Part shown: one piece after another, positions 10,675-22,617 of the stretch
How the letters are laid out: each line of letters starts with the position of its first letter
How positions within the stretch are numbered: the stretch's first letter is position 1
NCBI GenBank assembly: GCA_019914995.1
Contig: CM034130.1
Location: 744,001-808,000, forward strand
Source: Acanthochlamys bracteata
Taxonomy: Eukaryota > Streptophyta > Magnoliopsida > Pandanales > Velloziaceae
Direction of reading: 5' to 3'
DNA: 64,000 nt
Notes under the pieces: model-generated
What the model was told of the DNA's origin: nothing
The model's database searches: none
The model's input: the letters and a program-made list of their open reading frames with translations, nothing else
Position numbers and translations under genes: made by a program

Positions 10675-12414
10675 TCAAATGATAGGGATCTGTATTCCTG
10701 AAAGCTTGAGCTGCTCATCTAGTTCAAGCAGCAACCTACAAATCTCTTCATGTAAAGGATGAGAAGTATCTGCTGCTGCAAACTCATTCACAATACCATT
10801 TACCTCAACCCTACTGCACCCAGGATTTGCCTTCTCCATCCCGTTCTCCTTCATCAAACTCCTCAGTTTCAAAATTTCACTCCATTCTCGTGCTTCTGCA
10901 AACATGTTCAAAACAAGCATTTGATACCCCGAGTTGTCCGGTTCCAGTTCAAACAACTTCTGTGCCGCAACACTGCCAATTTCTACATCACCGTGAAGCT
11001 TGCAGCCTGCCAGCAAAGCTCCCCACACAATGGCATTTGGCTCTAAAGGCATGTTTCGGATTAAGTCCAATGCTTCTTCAAGTAATCCAGCACGGCTAAG
11101 TAGATCAACTATACAACCAAAATGCTCAACTTCAGGAGAGAGCGAATATTCCGTACTCATGCTAGAGAAAATTCTACGACCGTCTTCTACAAGACGGGCA
11201 TGAGTACAGGCACGGAGAACACTCACAAAGCTAACACCATTAGGCTTGATTCCTTCCATCTGCATCTTGTCGAACATATTGAGCGCCTCTTTACTTTTGC
11301 CATGAACCGCAAGTCCATCTATGATCGCGTTCCAACAGAACAGGTTCTTCTTTCTCAGCTTATAAAATACCACTAGAGATCTTTCGATCCATCCACATTT
11401 TGCATACATGTCGATCAATGCAGAACCAACATAGACATCTAAGGTTAATCCTTGTAACATTGAGACATAGTGAATACTCCTTCCAATACCAAGTGCTCCC
11501 AGATGAGCACAAGCAGATATCACTGTAGCTACTGTTATTTCATCAGGAGAAAAACCTGCTGCCTTCATTGACTCAAAAGTTTCGATTGCTTCTTTGAAAA
11601 ACCCATTTTGAGAATAGCAAGATATCATGCTAGTCCATGAGACCACGTCCTTGTTAGGCATTTGATTGAAAAGACAAGCAGCAGACTCAGCATCCCCGAC
11701 TCTTGCGTACCCAGCAATCATCGTGTTCCATGAAACAGTAGTTTTTTCCGACATTTGATTGAAGAGTTTTCTCGCCAAACCCATGTCACCAGAACAAGCG
11801 TGACCTGCAACCATTGCTGTCCATGCAACTACATCTCTGTCGAGCATTTCATCGAACACCTTCGTGGAGTTTTCCATCGAGTTCAAATTCGAGTAGAAAT
11901 CAATCAATCCAGTCTGAACAAAGATTTGGGATTCAAAACCTGCTTTCAAAATCTTCCCATGAATCCATTGCCCAAGCACAAGCGCTGATGCTTGCGTGCA
12001 CGCCTTGAGCAAAGACGAGTAAGTAAAACATGTAGGCTTCACAGAAACCAAGCACATAATCAAGAACAACTGCAAAGATTTAACCGGCATGAACCAACGG
12101 ACATAGCCAGAAAACAAAGAATTATAAACAAACACATTGGGGTTCCTCGTTCGATCGAAAATAGAAAGAATGTAATCGTCGATTTCATGCAATCGTGACC
12201 AAGAAGAGGTGAACTGGTTAACAAAGAAAGCGTTGTTGCTGGCGTTGATCTTGATCATGAACCCATGTATTGATTTGAAATCGTTTGAAGATTTGCATTG
12301 CTGCAGAAGACAAGTGATAGGTTCTGTCGTTGAGCAATAACAGTTGTTGAAATTTGAAGTAGAGAAGAAGATTGTGAAAGAGCGGGAGAGAAAATGCTTA
12401 TGGTGAATTTTCAT
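10675..12414 (-). CDS. Pentatricopeptide repeat protein, PLS class with E motif
   Basis: This is a single-exon gene of 579 residues. PLS-class PPR proteins bind organellar RNA in a sequence-specific way and usually direct C-to-U editing or RNA processing in mitochondria or plastids. The N-terminus is rich in Ser, Phe, Arg and His, as in an organelle-targeting presequence. From about residue 60 the protein is a run of P, L and S repeats (for example NPNVFVYNSLFSGYV, DRDVVAWTAMVAGHACSGD, NKDVVSWTSMISCYSQNGF, KKNLFCWNAIIDGLAVHGK). The E region follows (PNAIVWGALLAGCKLHGDVE to NEFAAADTSHPLHEEI). The protein stops without a DYW deaminase domain, so as an editing factor it would need a DYW partner. 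The start is the first Met of the open frame. The RNA target and exact orthologue cannot be told. Confidence 0.93.
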   Translation of the reverse strand: MKIHHKHFLSRSFTIFFSTSNFNNCYCSTTEPITCLLQQCKSSNDFKSIHGFMIKINASNNAFFVNQFTSSWSRLHEIDDYILSIFDRTRNPNVFVYNSLFSGYVRWFMPVKSLQLFLIMCLVSVKPTCFTYSSLLKACTQASALVLGQWIHGKILKAGFESQIFVQTGLIDFYSNLNSMENSTKVFDEMLDRDVVAWTAMVAGHACSGDMGLARKLFNQMSEKTTVSWNTMIAGYARVGDAESAACLFNQMPNKDVVSWTSMISCYSQNGFFKEAIETFESMKAAGFSPDEITVATVISACAHLGALGIGRSIHYVSMLQGLTLDVYVGSALIDMYAKCGWIERSLVVFYKLRKKNLFCWNAIIDGLAVHGKSKEALNMFDKMQMEGIKPNGVSFVSVLRACTHARLVEDGRRIFSSMSTEYSLSPEVEHFGCIVDLLSRAGLLEEALDLIRNMPLEPNAIVWGALLAGCKLHGDVEIGSVAAQKLFELEPDNSGYQMLVLNMFAEAREWSEILKLRSLMKENGMEKANPGCSRVEVNGIVNEFAAADTSHPLHEEICRLLLELDEQLKLSGIQIPII

Positions 12415-12540
12415 TATTTGGTCACTCCATTATTCGTTTCAGGCCTGCGTTCAGAACAATATATAAAACCAAAATAAATGGGCTTGGGCTTGGTCTTCTT
12501 AATATTTGGGCTTTGTGCCAACCTATCCACTAAATAGAGC

Positions 12541-12692
12541 AATTTTATTGACATATTTTTTAACATAATTATATTTTTTAATTTTAATATATTTTTAAAA
12601 ATTATTGAAATATAAATATTAAATTTTATTTTTTTTATTTTTATTTTTTATTTTTATAAAATTCAGTGACGATCGTTTAAAATATCTTCAAA
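12541..12692 (-). repeat. Truncated copy of the AT-rich dispersed repeat
   Basis: Read on the minus strand, this begins near GATATTTTAAACGATCGTCA, then CTGAATTTTATAAAAATA, and continues with the ATATAATTATGTTAAAAAA block. It matches the outer part of the 2871-3165 and 3511-3786 copies. The inner half is missing. Confidence 0.45.
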
Positions 12693-13574
12693 ACAAAATT
12701 AAAAATATAGCTTCTTAAAGAGCTTTATAGTTGTGCGGTCAAATTTGGAAGCTAGTGAAACATGTTAAACAACAGTTACGTATTAACTATTCAAACGGTA
12801 GGTAGCTCTTCATTGACCGGTCAAGAAAATAAAATAAAAGGACCACATTTGCGGGTTCCACTTAAACCCACACGTACGTGTTTTATCAAACCTTAGCTAG
12901 TTAATTTATTCATGCATGCTTTGCTTCATTAATGAATATGTTTTATATTAAGCACGTACAATTAATCACGGTAGTTTGTCGACAATCATCTTATTAATTA
13001 TTGTTGCACGCAAGCGAATGAAGCAAAGCAACCTTGAGGATTTATTTTATTTTGTTTTAGTTTGTTCTCTACAACATAAGCATGCGGAATATTAAACTTC
13101 TAATCAGATGACGATATTTATTGACCAAAAAAGCACGAAAAATGGACATTTAATATCTGTTTTAATAAGAAATTCTAATTTATTTAGCTAGAGTTTTTTG
13201 CTTACAAACTTTCTTGTACACAATAGATTTCAGTGGTAGTAAAACCTAGTAGAGTTTTGCTTACAAACAACATTATCAGTCCACACAAGAACAGAATAAT
13301 TAGATAAAAATATGAATTGCAAATGCATGCTTGCAGTTTAGGTATTGTGTCTCTTTCTTAAACTAGAAGAATGGCCATGGCACGTAGATGCAGTACAGCA
13401 GTTGTGTAGTCATCACTCATCACTACACGGTCGTTGGTCTCGATCCACGTACAACAATATAATATATCTATGGAGTTGTTTTTTTTATACGCAAATGAGT
13501 TATTAAAAATAAATTAGATTTCATAATATTTGTATAGTTAAAATTGAATTAAATTAATTTTGTAGTAAATAAAT

Positions 13575-14001
13575 AAAGAGAAAAAATAAAGGTACTTTTT
13601 TTAGAGATATTTTCGGATACACTCTCTTCGATTTTAGATCGGGATGATTTTTAAATTTAATCTTCATCGTTGGATATGGAAAAAAATAAGTTAAAACTTT
13701 TTTCAAAAAATTTTATCTCAATCGAAATACGAATTGATCTTCGTCTGATCACTTAATTAAGATGACAGAAATTATGTAAATATATATTTTAAAATTTTTT
13801 TTTTTTTATCATCTTAATCAGGTGATCGGATAAAAACGAATTTATAATTCGATTCGGTTGAAATTTGATAATTATATTTTTAAATATTATAATTTTTTAT
13901 ATCTAACGATGTAGATTAAATTTGAAGATCACTCTAATCATAAATTATAAAAAAAAGTGTTCGAAAATACTTCAAAAGAAGTGTGTCTTTATTCTTCTCT
14001 A
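13575..14001. mobile_element. Foldback (Mutator-like) MITE with 9-bp target-site duplication
   Basis: The whole 427-base element is an inverted repeat with arms of about 190 bases. The left arm reads CGGATACACTC, then TTTAAATTTAATCTTCATCG and TGATCACTTAATTAAGATGA. The right arm complemented gives CGAACAC, TTCAAATTTAATCTACATCG and CCGATCACCTGATTAAGATG in the same order. TAAATAAAT occurs directly at both edges (13566-13574 and 14002-14010), the 9-base duplication size made by Mutator-like transposases, though the motif is simple. No coding capacity. It would form a long hairpin if transcribed. Confidence 0.7.
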
Positions 14002-16370
14002 TAAATAAATTATAAGTGTGAAAAAAATACACTTAATAACAAACATAGTTTTCTTGCCTGAAGGTGACCCGACACGACGAAATTCGTTCGCTTTCAGTTC
14101 TCGTGTGGGTTATGATATGTTTATGTAATGTTGAACTTATTTATTATGAATTAATGAATCGAGCAAGAGGGTTTTTTTTTTTGGGGGATAAAAAGTAATG
14201 GAATTTAGGTGAGAGACGTTGATCGATATGTTGTCTCATGCGGAGGCAGATTTTCTAAACCCCTAAAAAAAGAGACAAAAAATAATAATAATAATTCATG
14301 TTTTATATAAATATATAGCTTTTAAGAAAACCCTCTCTATGATAGAGAGATGTTCGTCATTGTTTCTTAAGCTAATTCCATAGCTAAATGTATATGTAGA
14401 TAGATTGCTATGCTTGTCTTCGACCTAACTACTATATATACTAAGAAAGTGCCAAAGCATATATCGTTAAAAATCTTCCTTGCTCTATCAATTCAACTCA
14501 AGCAATATTAGTTTTATCAACCCCTGAACTTTTTAAAATTTACATAAGCATCTGTTCTGTTTTAAAAATATTTTTATTTAAAAATTTATTTTATAAGAAA
14601 ATAAAATTTATTTCTAAACAAATTATTTTATAAGTAATTTTAAAAGATTCTTAAAACAATATTTGAAAATCAGGATAACTGTGTTATTAGACTCATCTGT
14701 CATTGCATGCACCAATTTTCACTGGAACTCAATCATCCATAATACATAAAATGTTTCATATAAATATATAATCCCCTGTGGTCTGCGACATACCCTGCAG
14801 TCACCCACTTTCTCTCATCTTGTGGGCTCCCGTTGCTAGCTTCTGCTACTCATGTATCTCAAGTAAATGCAAAATAATTTCTTTCTGTTCTGATTAAAAA
14901 CAACGGACAAAGTGAACAACGGCTCTTATGCATCCATGGTGGAACTTTAATGCCTTTCAACACCATTAACACCAAAAACAAGCTTTTGCTGCTTTTGAAG
15001 AGCTCAATTAAATTCCAAGAAGAACAAGTGTGCTGCATGGTTTATATGTAAGAAGTTGTAAAACAAATGTGGGCCTTTGTGATTTGATATGTTTTGATAG
15101 GAAATCACTCTCTCTTCATACTGAAGAGTTGGACTGACATGAAAATTAGAATCCCTAGATTGCAAAAGATAGTTTAATTAATTTAAATTCTTTCAAGTTT
15201 TTCACCATGATCATTGCATCAAAACCTGCTTTTAATTTCATTCCCCAGTTTCTCAAAGTGGCAAAAAATTTGAATAGTCTTGTCTTCCTTTTTATCTATT
15301 TTTGTTGAGAAAAAGCACAAAGGTTATCTTCCTTTCATTCACATTCTTCTGACAGACATAAAAACAGAGCACTTCATGTTATTGTATACTTTCTAAATAA
15401 TTAATATTTAGTCTAAACAAATTTAAAGAAAGTTGGTGATAAAATTGTTTAGCTCAATCTTGCTATGTATTATTGAAACATTATGAAATATAAGGGCAAT
15501 AATTATTGCTGCTTTGCTACCTCGAACATATCTAACATTAACTACTTGTATTTTGTACTTCAATAGATTTCTTTTAGATATAATTTATGTAAAATTGTGG
15601 ATTAAGTATTGCAAAGAATATATACATGTTTATGAAAAGTGTGATAATGGTTCCCAGATCAGATTGATTATTTTTCTTTTTACGCAACGCACGAAACAGA
15701 GTGATTTATTTACATCTACACAACTGCAAAATTTACTGTAAAATTACAGGGAAAGTACAATGTAAATTATTGAAATTTACTGCAGCTTGACTGTGACATA
15801 ATTAACAAATTCTCCGTTAAAGTCGGTAACATAACTAATTCAGGTTTTGATTTTTGTATTATTCGAAATGCTATAATAACAACTGAATATTGACGTGTTT
15901 TATCAATCGGTCTCTCTGAATTTGTTCTTCCCAGGAATATTTTAACATATATTTTTTAATTAATTGTTTGCTTAATTAGTAATACATTATAATGTTAATG
16001 AATCATTGTTAGGCAAGAAATAATATTGTTAGAGTAGCTAAATAAGTACAGAAACAGTAGTGCTTGTGGGTATCAATACAAAAGGGTCCCAGTTCAAGTT
16101 AAGCAAACTAAAATGGGTTGGGTCAAGAGTTTAGGCCACCTCTTGTCTTTCATTCTGAAATTCGAATCTCCTAGAAAATTTCACTGTTCATCAAAAATTA
16201 AAATTTGCAGGTGAAATGAAAGGTGCTGCTATACCAAAAAAAAATTACAAATGAAAGAGAACCAAAAAAAATAATAATCCAAATTTGTCCGCCATTAGGA
16301 CGACAACAGCAGATTAATTAATCTTTACTGTATAATCCACGCTCTTCTCATTCTGTATATGTGTTTCGTT

Positions 16371-16377
16371 TATAAAG
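16371..16377 (+). promoter_or_regulatory. Probable TATA box of the LBD29-like gene
   Basis: TATAAAG lies about 115 bases upstream of the LBD29-like ATG (16493), a usual distance for a plant TATA box with a leader of 80-90 bases. Assigned by consensus and position only. Confidence 0.45.
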
Positions 16378-16492
16378 CAAACCCAAATGGTTTTAAGTAG
16401 TAGATATATCAACCCTGCAGAAGCAGAAACATAAACACAACCTGCACACCCTGACAACAATCAGCTAGCAAATCGAGTAAGATCGACTGATC

Positions 16493-17389
16493 ATGACGGG
16501 ATTCGGGTCGCCGTGCGGAGCTTGCAAGTTCCTGAGGAGGAAGTGCGTCCTTGGATGCATCTTTGCACCCTACTTCTGCCACGAACAAGGCGCGACACAT
16601 TTCGCAGCGATCCATAAAGTCTTCGGAGCCAGCAACGTCTCTAAACTACTTACGCATTTGCCTGTTCGTGACCGATGTGAGGCAGCTGTTACGATTGCTT
16701 ACGAAGCTCAGGCGAGACTGCAGGACCCCGTGTATGGCTGTGTTGCTCATATCTTTGCGCTGCAACAACAAGTGAGTAATCATTTGATTAATTCCCTTAT
16801 TTCATACGTTAAAATTGATGTCAGTCCACAATTAATGAAAATTGAAGGCCTATTTGATTTGATTTTGAAGAATACTGGATTTAGGGTTTTCTTATCTCTC
16901 CGGATTTCTTAATTTCTGTAGGTTGTTAATCTGCAAGCGCAGTTGGCTTCACTGAAAGCTCAAACAAACCAAAGCTACGATCATCACCGGTACAGTTCTC
17001 CTCCTACATCCATCAGTACATCACAAGAAGAATCGAAATCGTCGAACACCTACAACAATAATAATAGATCATTTCAAAATTTACCACAAGAAATTCAGAA
17101 CCTTTTTCAATGTGGAGGAGAGTACCAATCAAGAGTAGCGGATAACAATTCAATGTGGTACAACATCGATCACAATAACACGCAACCTCCAGATCATTCG
17201 AGTTACTTCTTTGGATCTTCTTCTTCTCATCAAGATGATCACCTGAGTAGTACAAACATGTTTGGCCTTGGCCATGAGAGTAACAACTTTTCCTTGACTA
17301 CTGATGAGAGCTCGTCGTGCGGAACTGAAGCTCTTGACATGGAAGACCTTCGTGCGGTACCGTACGCTTATCTTCACAAGTCTTCGTAG
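16493..17389 (+). CDS. LOB-domain (LBD) transcription factor, class I, LBD29-like
   Basis: This is a plant-specific DNA-binding protein. Arabidopsis LBD29 is induced by ARF7/ARF19 and promotes lateral root initiation and callus formation. Two exons, 16493-16771 and 16922-17389, give 248 residues. The C-block CX2CX6CX3C is intact ([15 protein letters not shown]), followed by the GAS block ([17 protein letters not shown]) and [16 protein letters not shown]. The coiled-coil region continues across the intron ([14 protein letters not shown]), which is the position conserved in this family. The C-terminal half is low-complexity, rich in Ser, Asn, His and Asp, as in activating class I members. The [20 protein letters not shown] stretch and VVNLQ resemble LBD29 more than LBD16 or LBD18. 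The frame stays open through most of the 150-base intron, so intron retention would give a truncated LOB-domain protein. Confidence 0.93.
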
Positions 17390-20300
17390 TCGAATCTATA
17401 TGGCCATATGTGTAACATACAGTTTAGCTAGATGCGTCAATAACTACTACTCTTTGGTGAGTTAATGAATGCTAGCTAGCTATAGGTAGTCTGAGTAATT
17501 GAAGAAGAAGAGCAAGAAGAACAAGAAGAGGGTTAATTTGTTTTCATGATAATGCATGAAAGCATTAATGCATGTTTTTGCCTGGAAAACAACTTCAATG
17601 TTATTCCTAGTACTCTCTGTATATTTTGATAGTGTCTAGGAATATTGTTGTGCTAGTTATCATGAAATATTAGAGGAATTAATTAAGTAATGGTTTTGTT
17701 TGTTGCTGTACGTAGAAGTACCTTAAAAACTTTATATGCAGGCAAATTTAAGGCTCTTCAGACATTGATCAGACAGTAGTTATCCAAAAGAGGCAGCTAT
17801 AATGCTGTTGTTCTTGTTCCGTGATTCCATGGAGTTCAGTGATTCAGAAAAAAAAAAAAAAAAAGCTGGAGCATATATAAACATGGAAGAAGACAAGCTG
17901 TTAAATGCCTGCCATTAATTGTTCTGAAAGTTCCTAACACAGTAGTATTGTAAGTAGCCTCTTCATGCTCATGCACATAAGTAGAGCACAATGCAAAAGT
18001 TTCTCTCTTTATTTTTGTAAGAATCAAAAGAAAACTGGAATGTCTCTCACTCTCATGGCACACACTTCACAAAAGCTCTAGGTAATACTGTCCATTATAT
18101 CACAAAATCTAATAATTAATTCACATTAATCCTACATCAATTGGCGATAGTGAAATTAATTCACTTGCTGGTAGATAAAAACTAGCCAAGAGACATTCAT
18201 GTATGTGATCAATTGCTTAATAACTTAGTTCATTTTGTTTCCTATTAGCTAGCTATATGACAATTAATGTTAGGCGTGCGTCTCAACCTTAATATCACGT
18301 CATGAAAAATAAATAAACAAATAAAATTAGATGGTTACCATCTTTTAAAGCTAGCTAAAAAAATTTATATAACATTTAATTACTTAACTAGTTAGACTAA
18401 TCGATCAAAGAAGAGAAGAAATTAAAAAGAAAAAGTAGCCAGTTCTTGTCGGCTTTCGGCCTTCAAGCAAATAGTAGCAACTAAAATTTAATAAATTTGC
18501 TTTAATTATTACGTAGAACTCCCTTACTTTTGTCCAACACAAGTACAATGAAAAAAGATTAAACAGATGATTCAATTAATCATGCATCATTTGTTTGACA
18601 TTGCTAATCAATCACAATCATTAATTATATCTTCTTCATTTCCACTGTGGTTAATTCGCACGCGATTTACTGTTAATCACCTTTCTCCCATTTATTTTTA
18701 TTTTTTTTTTGAAAATTTTGAATTGATTGATTTGGTCCTAGTTAACGATCAGTTGAACACGACAAGATTAATAACTAATTAAAAGCTGAGCTAAAAGTTA
18801 TAGATGAGTTAAATATTTATTTATATTCTAAATACAATGAAAGACTTAGCTTTTTAGTGCTGCATTAAAAGAAAACAAAGTTTGGTTTGGTTTGGCTTGG
18901 AATCCCCTTTTTACTTCACTCAAGGTGTTGGTCTCCTTTTCAGAAGAAACTCCGAACTTACTTTTGTTGGTTTTATATCACTCTCATTAATCAATCAAAC
19001 TTTCTAACACACTAAAACTATATATTATCAATCCCAAAAAATTATCAATAACTAAAACTTTAGATCTTTTTTTATTTTATTTTTAACAATTGGACTATTA
19101 TATGGTGGTGCGTGCTTGATTATTAATCTCAACTAAGTTAGTTTAGAAATTCTTCATTTCTTGGTTTATTATGGGTCAAACATGCATGGCTTTATATTAT
19201 TAAATTTAATTATTGCTTTAAGTATTCTAATTAAATTTTGCATTGGAGATTGACCAGATCAAGTATGTATTGTCTATCATTGAATTAATTAAAACATCAG
19301 AAATACTTGTGTCAATAATATTACAAAAAAACCCATTTGATTTAAAAGCTCGAACAGCTAGTTAGATAAAATTTCAAGTACTATATAATTATTTTAATCA
19401 TTGGTAATCTAGTAATTTGGTAGATCTTTTTAAATGTATAAATAATTAACTTGTTAAATGCATCAAGGATTTATTAACACGTTCATGACAATTAATTCGA
19501 GTTAGCGAGCAGTTTTATATAGATAACAATATTTTTAGAGTTATTTTAAAAATACTTTTAAAATAAATTTTTCTGAAATAAAAAATACATTAAATTTTTT
19601 TTAAAAATAAATTCTCTATTTTTATTTCAAAAAAATTATAATAAAATTTCATTACGTATAATTTTTTTTTAAATTCTATAAATTTTATTTAAAAATATAA
19701 AATTAAATTAACAAATAAACACTGCCAAACGAGTTTTTAAACGAACAATATCTAATTAATCTCAAATAATAATGTAATGTTGGATTGAACTAAAAACTGT
19801 TCAAAAGAGCATATACAAAAGCTAGATATAAATTTCTGAATCAAATTAAAATGATAAAATTGTATGAGATGTCATCATTAGGCTCCAATCAAGGGAACAT
19901 GTTGTCTAACCATGTCATGAATAAGACTAAGTATCTAATTATGTTCTTAAGCTATGTAGGTTTGTTATACTAATTACACAAATTAATAAATACATATACA
20001 TAAATTGTGTTAGGTAGAGCTACACCAAAAAGCTATATATCACTCTTATTTAATTTCTTGATCTATATTTTCTTTTATATATAGTCTTTTTAATTTTAAC
20101 AGGTATTTAATAATTTTTTTATACTTCCTAAATTTAAAAAAATTATAAAAAAATATTTTTTAAAATATAATATAATTATTTAAAATAATAAATATTTTAA
20201 ACCGCAATGTAAAATGTTCCCATAGTGATCACTGAGTGTGGCCATATTCAAATCAAAGTTTAATATAAACTACATTCTTAAGTAATCGAGTATAAATACA

Positions 20301-20769
20301 AATTAATTTTTGGGAAAGAGATTTACAAGATTAGATTATCTAATGTTGCTTTAGGTAATTAACTTCGTCAGATCAGTTCAATAGATTATATAATTAAGGA
20401 ACATTATTAAGAACCGATCATAATCATCTTCATGACAAAACATAGTGGCTTAATTCCACTACCAATCAACTTATTAATTACTTTCTCAATAATGATTACT
20501 ATTAGAATTCCTTTAATATTTGCCGACACGCACACTTAATTTTAATTATGCATTCAAATACCATATTAGTCAAGATAGTACAATCAATATTGATTAATTT
20601 CTGCAGTTAATTATGTTGCAGCTTTCAAAAACCAGCTTAATTATAAGCTGCTTTTTGACTTTTTATCTAGCTTATCAGAACAGAGCTTCTAATTAATATT
20701 GTATTTACACGCACCGAGATCATGAAATCAATTTTCAACATCCTGAAAGCTAAAAATCCTGCAACTCTT
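17390..20769. other. AT-rich spacer between the two convergent LBD genes
   Basis: About 3.4 kb separate the two stop codons. It begins with the LBD29-like 3'UTR. It includes an A-tract near 17850, several AT-rich MITE-like stretches (notably about 19530-19740) and simple AT sequence, but no recognisable gene or conserved exon. The open frames at 17836-18063 and 18567-18782 look like chance. Confidence 0.5.
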
Positions 20770-21500
20770 CTAACTGATAATACGTTGAAACAACTCTTTA
20801 TCTCTTGATATAAGGTTGTTGTTGATGATGATGATAAAAAAATAATCATTATTTGTATAATTCATGACCAGGTCCATCATCTGTTCATGGTGATCATGAT
20901 CAACTGAACTGAACTCTGTGCTATCCAACGACGAAGTCTGCTGTGGCGAAATTTCACGGCTGCCGGAATTATAAGGAGCAAAAGTATTGATTAACTGCTG
21001 GCGAAACGCGTCGACGCCGGAAGCTGAAATCAACTGTCTTGAGCCAATCATATTGCTCTGTGCAGCTAACTGTGCTTTCACTTGCATCAGTTGAGCTTGC
21101 AGTAGTGCAACCTGCAGATATATAACCAAAATTAACTATCGTCAACCGTAATAAAAACAAGAATCCCATTCTAATGTGGTTGAGAAAATTAATTAAATCA
21201 TAAACAAAATATCTAAACCTGTTGTTGAAGCTGGAATATATGGGCAACGCAGCCGTAAACGGGATCGCGCAATCTGGCCTGAGCTTCGTAAGAAATGGTA
21301 ACAACAGCTTCGCAACGATCAGCAACAGGAACATGCAGCAACAGTTTTGATACGTTGCTAGCGCCGAAGATTTTATGTATCGCTGCAAACCTTGACGGAC
21401 CTTGATCTGTTCCGAAGTACGGCGCGAAGAGGCAGTTGGTTGCACATTTTCGCCGGAGGAATTTGCATGCCCCGCAAGGTGATCCAGGTCCTGCTGCCAT
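20770..21500 (-). CDS. LOB-domain (LBD) transcription factor, class I, LBD16-like
   Basis: Exons 21219-21500 and 20770-21111 give 207 residues. The start [12 protein letters not shown] is the family-typical one. An in-frame Met 19 codons upstream (21557) exists but lies close to the TATA box, so it is less likely. The zinc-finger-like C-block ([15 protein letters not shown]), the GAS block ([17 protein letters not shown]), [20 protein letters not shown] and the coiled coil [16 protein letters not shown] are all intact. [11 protein letters not shown] and the VALLQ start of exon 2 resemble LBD16, an ARF7/ARF19 target that triggers the asymmetric founder-cell division of lateral roots. It stands tail to tail with the LBD29-like gene. 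The C-terminus ends in an unusual Asn/Ile-rich tail ([14 protein letters not shown]). Confidence 0.92.
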
Positions 21501-22617
21501 TTTGCTTCTGATCACAGATGAATGAATTGAAGCTATAGCTAGCTTGTTATTAACCAACCGAATTTATTTGACAAGATTGATTGAATATGAACGAGGCATA
21601 TATAAGAAGCAAAGAGTACTGACAGAAGAAGAAGGGGAACATGGAAGGTTAGGAGTGTAGGGTTCAAAGGGAGCACATGTATTAATGATGTATGCGGTTT
21701 CGTCAAATCTTTGGAAACTATTTCACAATTTTTTTTTCTTGTAGATATGAGTTCTGATGAGAGTAGGTTAATGGATTATATTATGGGAATGAATGAAATT
21801 TATTAAAATTTAAATTGAAAAAATAAAGTTTTATGATGAACGTAGAACTGATTATTGATTAATTATATAAAAATTTAATTTAATTTGCTCCGCCGAACGC
21901 CGCACTTTCTGACTGTTTTTATTTTTATATGCAAAAAGAAAAAAATTTGTGTTATTTTTTTTTGGTCTTTTGCTTTTAGTTTAAGCTAGTCAAAGACTCA
22001 CTCGCTTGGCGCTACATTTTCAATATAAGATCATGAAAACATTATCGTATTATAGAATAGAAGTGAAGTTTTGATTCATATGCTAGTGTTTTTGTCTTGA
22101 TGCATATCTCTGTTGAATATTGTCTCCCAGATATCTCTCGGAGCTGCGTGGAAGGATCGATGTAAGGTTCCAGTTCTAAATTTACACGATAATTAGATCA
22201 GAAAATAGCCAAAACATGATATAGAATGACGATGATGACTGGAAACTGGAAATTTCAGGCTCCACAGAAAATTAAAGATAAGGCAAAAACATTGCCCGTA
22301 CACTGAAGCAGAAAATCTCCTAAAGAAAATCCTTGCAAGAAAAGAGTTGTTTCTGCAGTACTACTGCTTAAAATTTATTACATAAGATTAGAAAAAAAAA
22401 AAAGAATGGCAGAATACATCAGAGGTAATCTCCACAAGAGCAAACTCCATCTCAGAAATGGTGGAATCTCTTCTGATATCTACAAGTTAGTTCTTCCTTA
22501 TCTACAACAAAGTTTACCTCTCTGACTTTTAGAATACTGAATGCCGTTGCTAAAGCTAGCTGTGGAGACACGCGGCTTCGTCTTTAGCCTTCTCATCAAC
22601 ATCATGAACGATATTTA
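21501..22617. other. Promoter region of the LBD16-like gene
   Basis: Reading on the minus strand, a TATATAT motif sits at 21598-21604, about 100 bases upstream of the chosen ATG, and a TGTCTC auxin-response hexamer at 22121-22126. Another hexamer (GAGACA) is near 22564. LBD16 relatives are auxin-induced in Arabidopsis, so these are plausible but unproven sites. No gene is visible here. Confidence 0.45.

Larger units (their letters stand above)
12415..16370. other. Long AT-rich intergenic region upstream of the LBD29-like gene
   Basis: About 4 kb with no gene. It starts with the short PPR promoter and contains a truncated copy of the AT-rich repeat (12541-12692) and a foldback MITE (13575-14001). 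Three TGTCTC/GAGACA auxin-response hexamers occur at 13348-13353, 14232-14237 and 14272-14277. Hexamers of this kind also occur by chance. Open frames such as 15514-15741 lack coding character. Confidence 0.55.

Noticed and set aside
10759-12198. Several plus-strand open frames opposite the PPR gene
   Set aside because: They are antisense to a full-length, well-conserved PPR coding frame and carry no domain of their own.
17836-18782. Small open frames between the two LBD genes
   Set aside because: No codon bias, no homology, AT-rich context.
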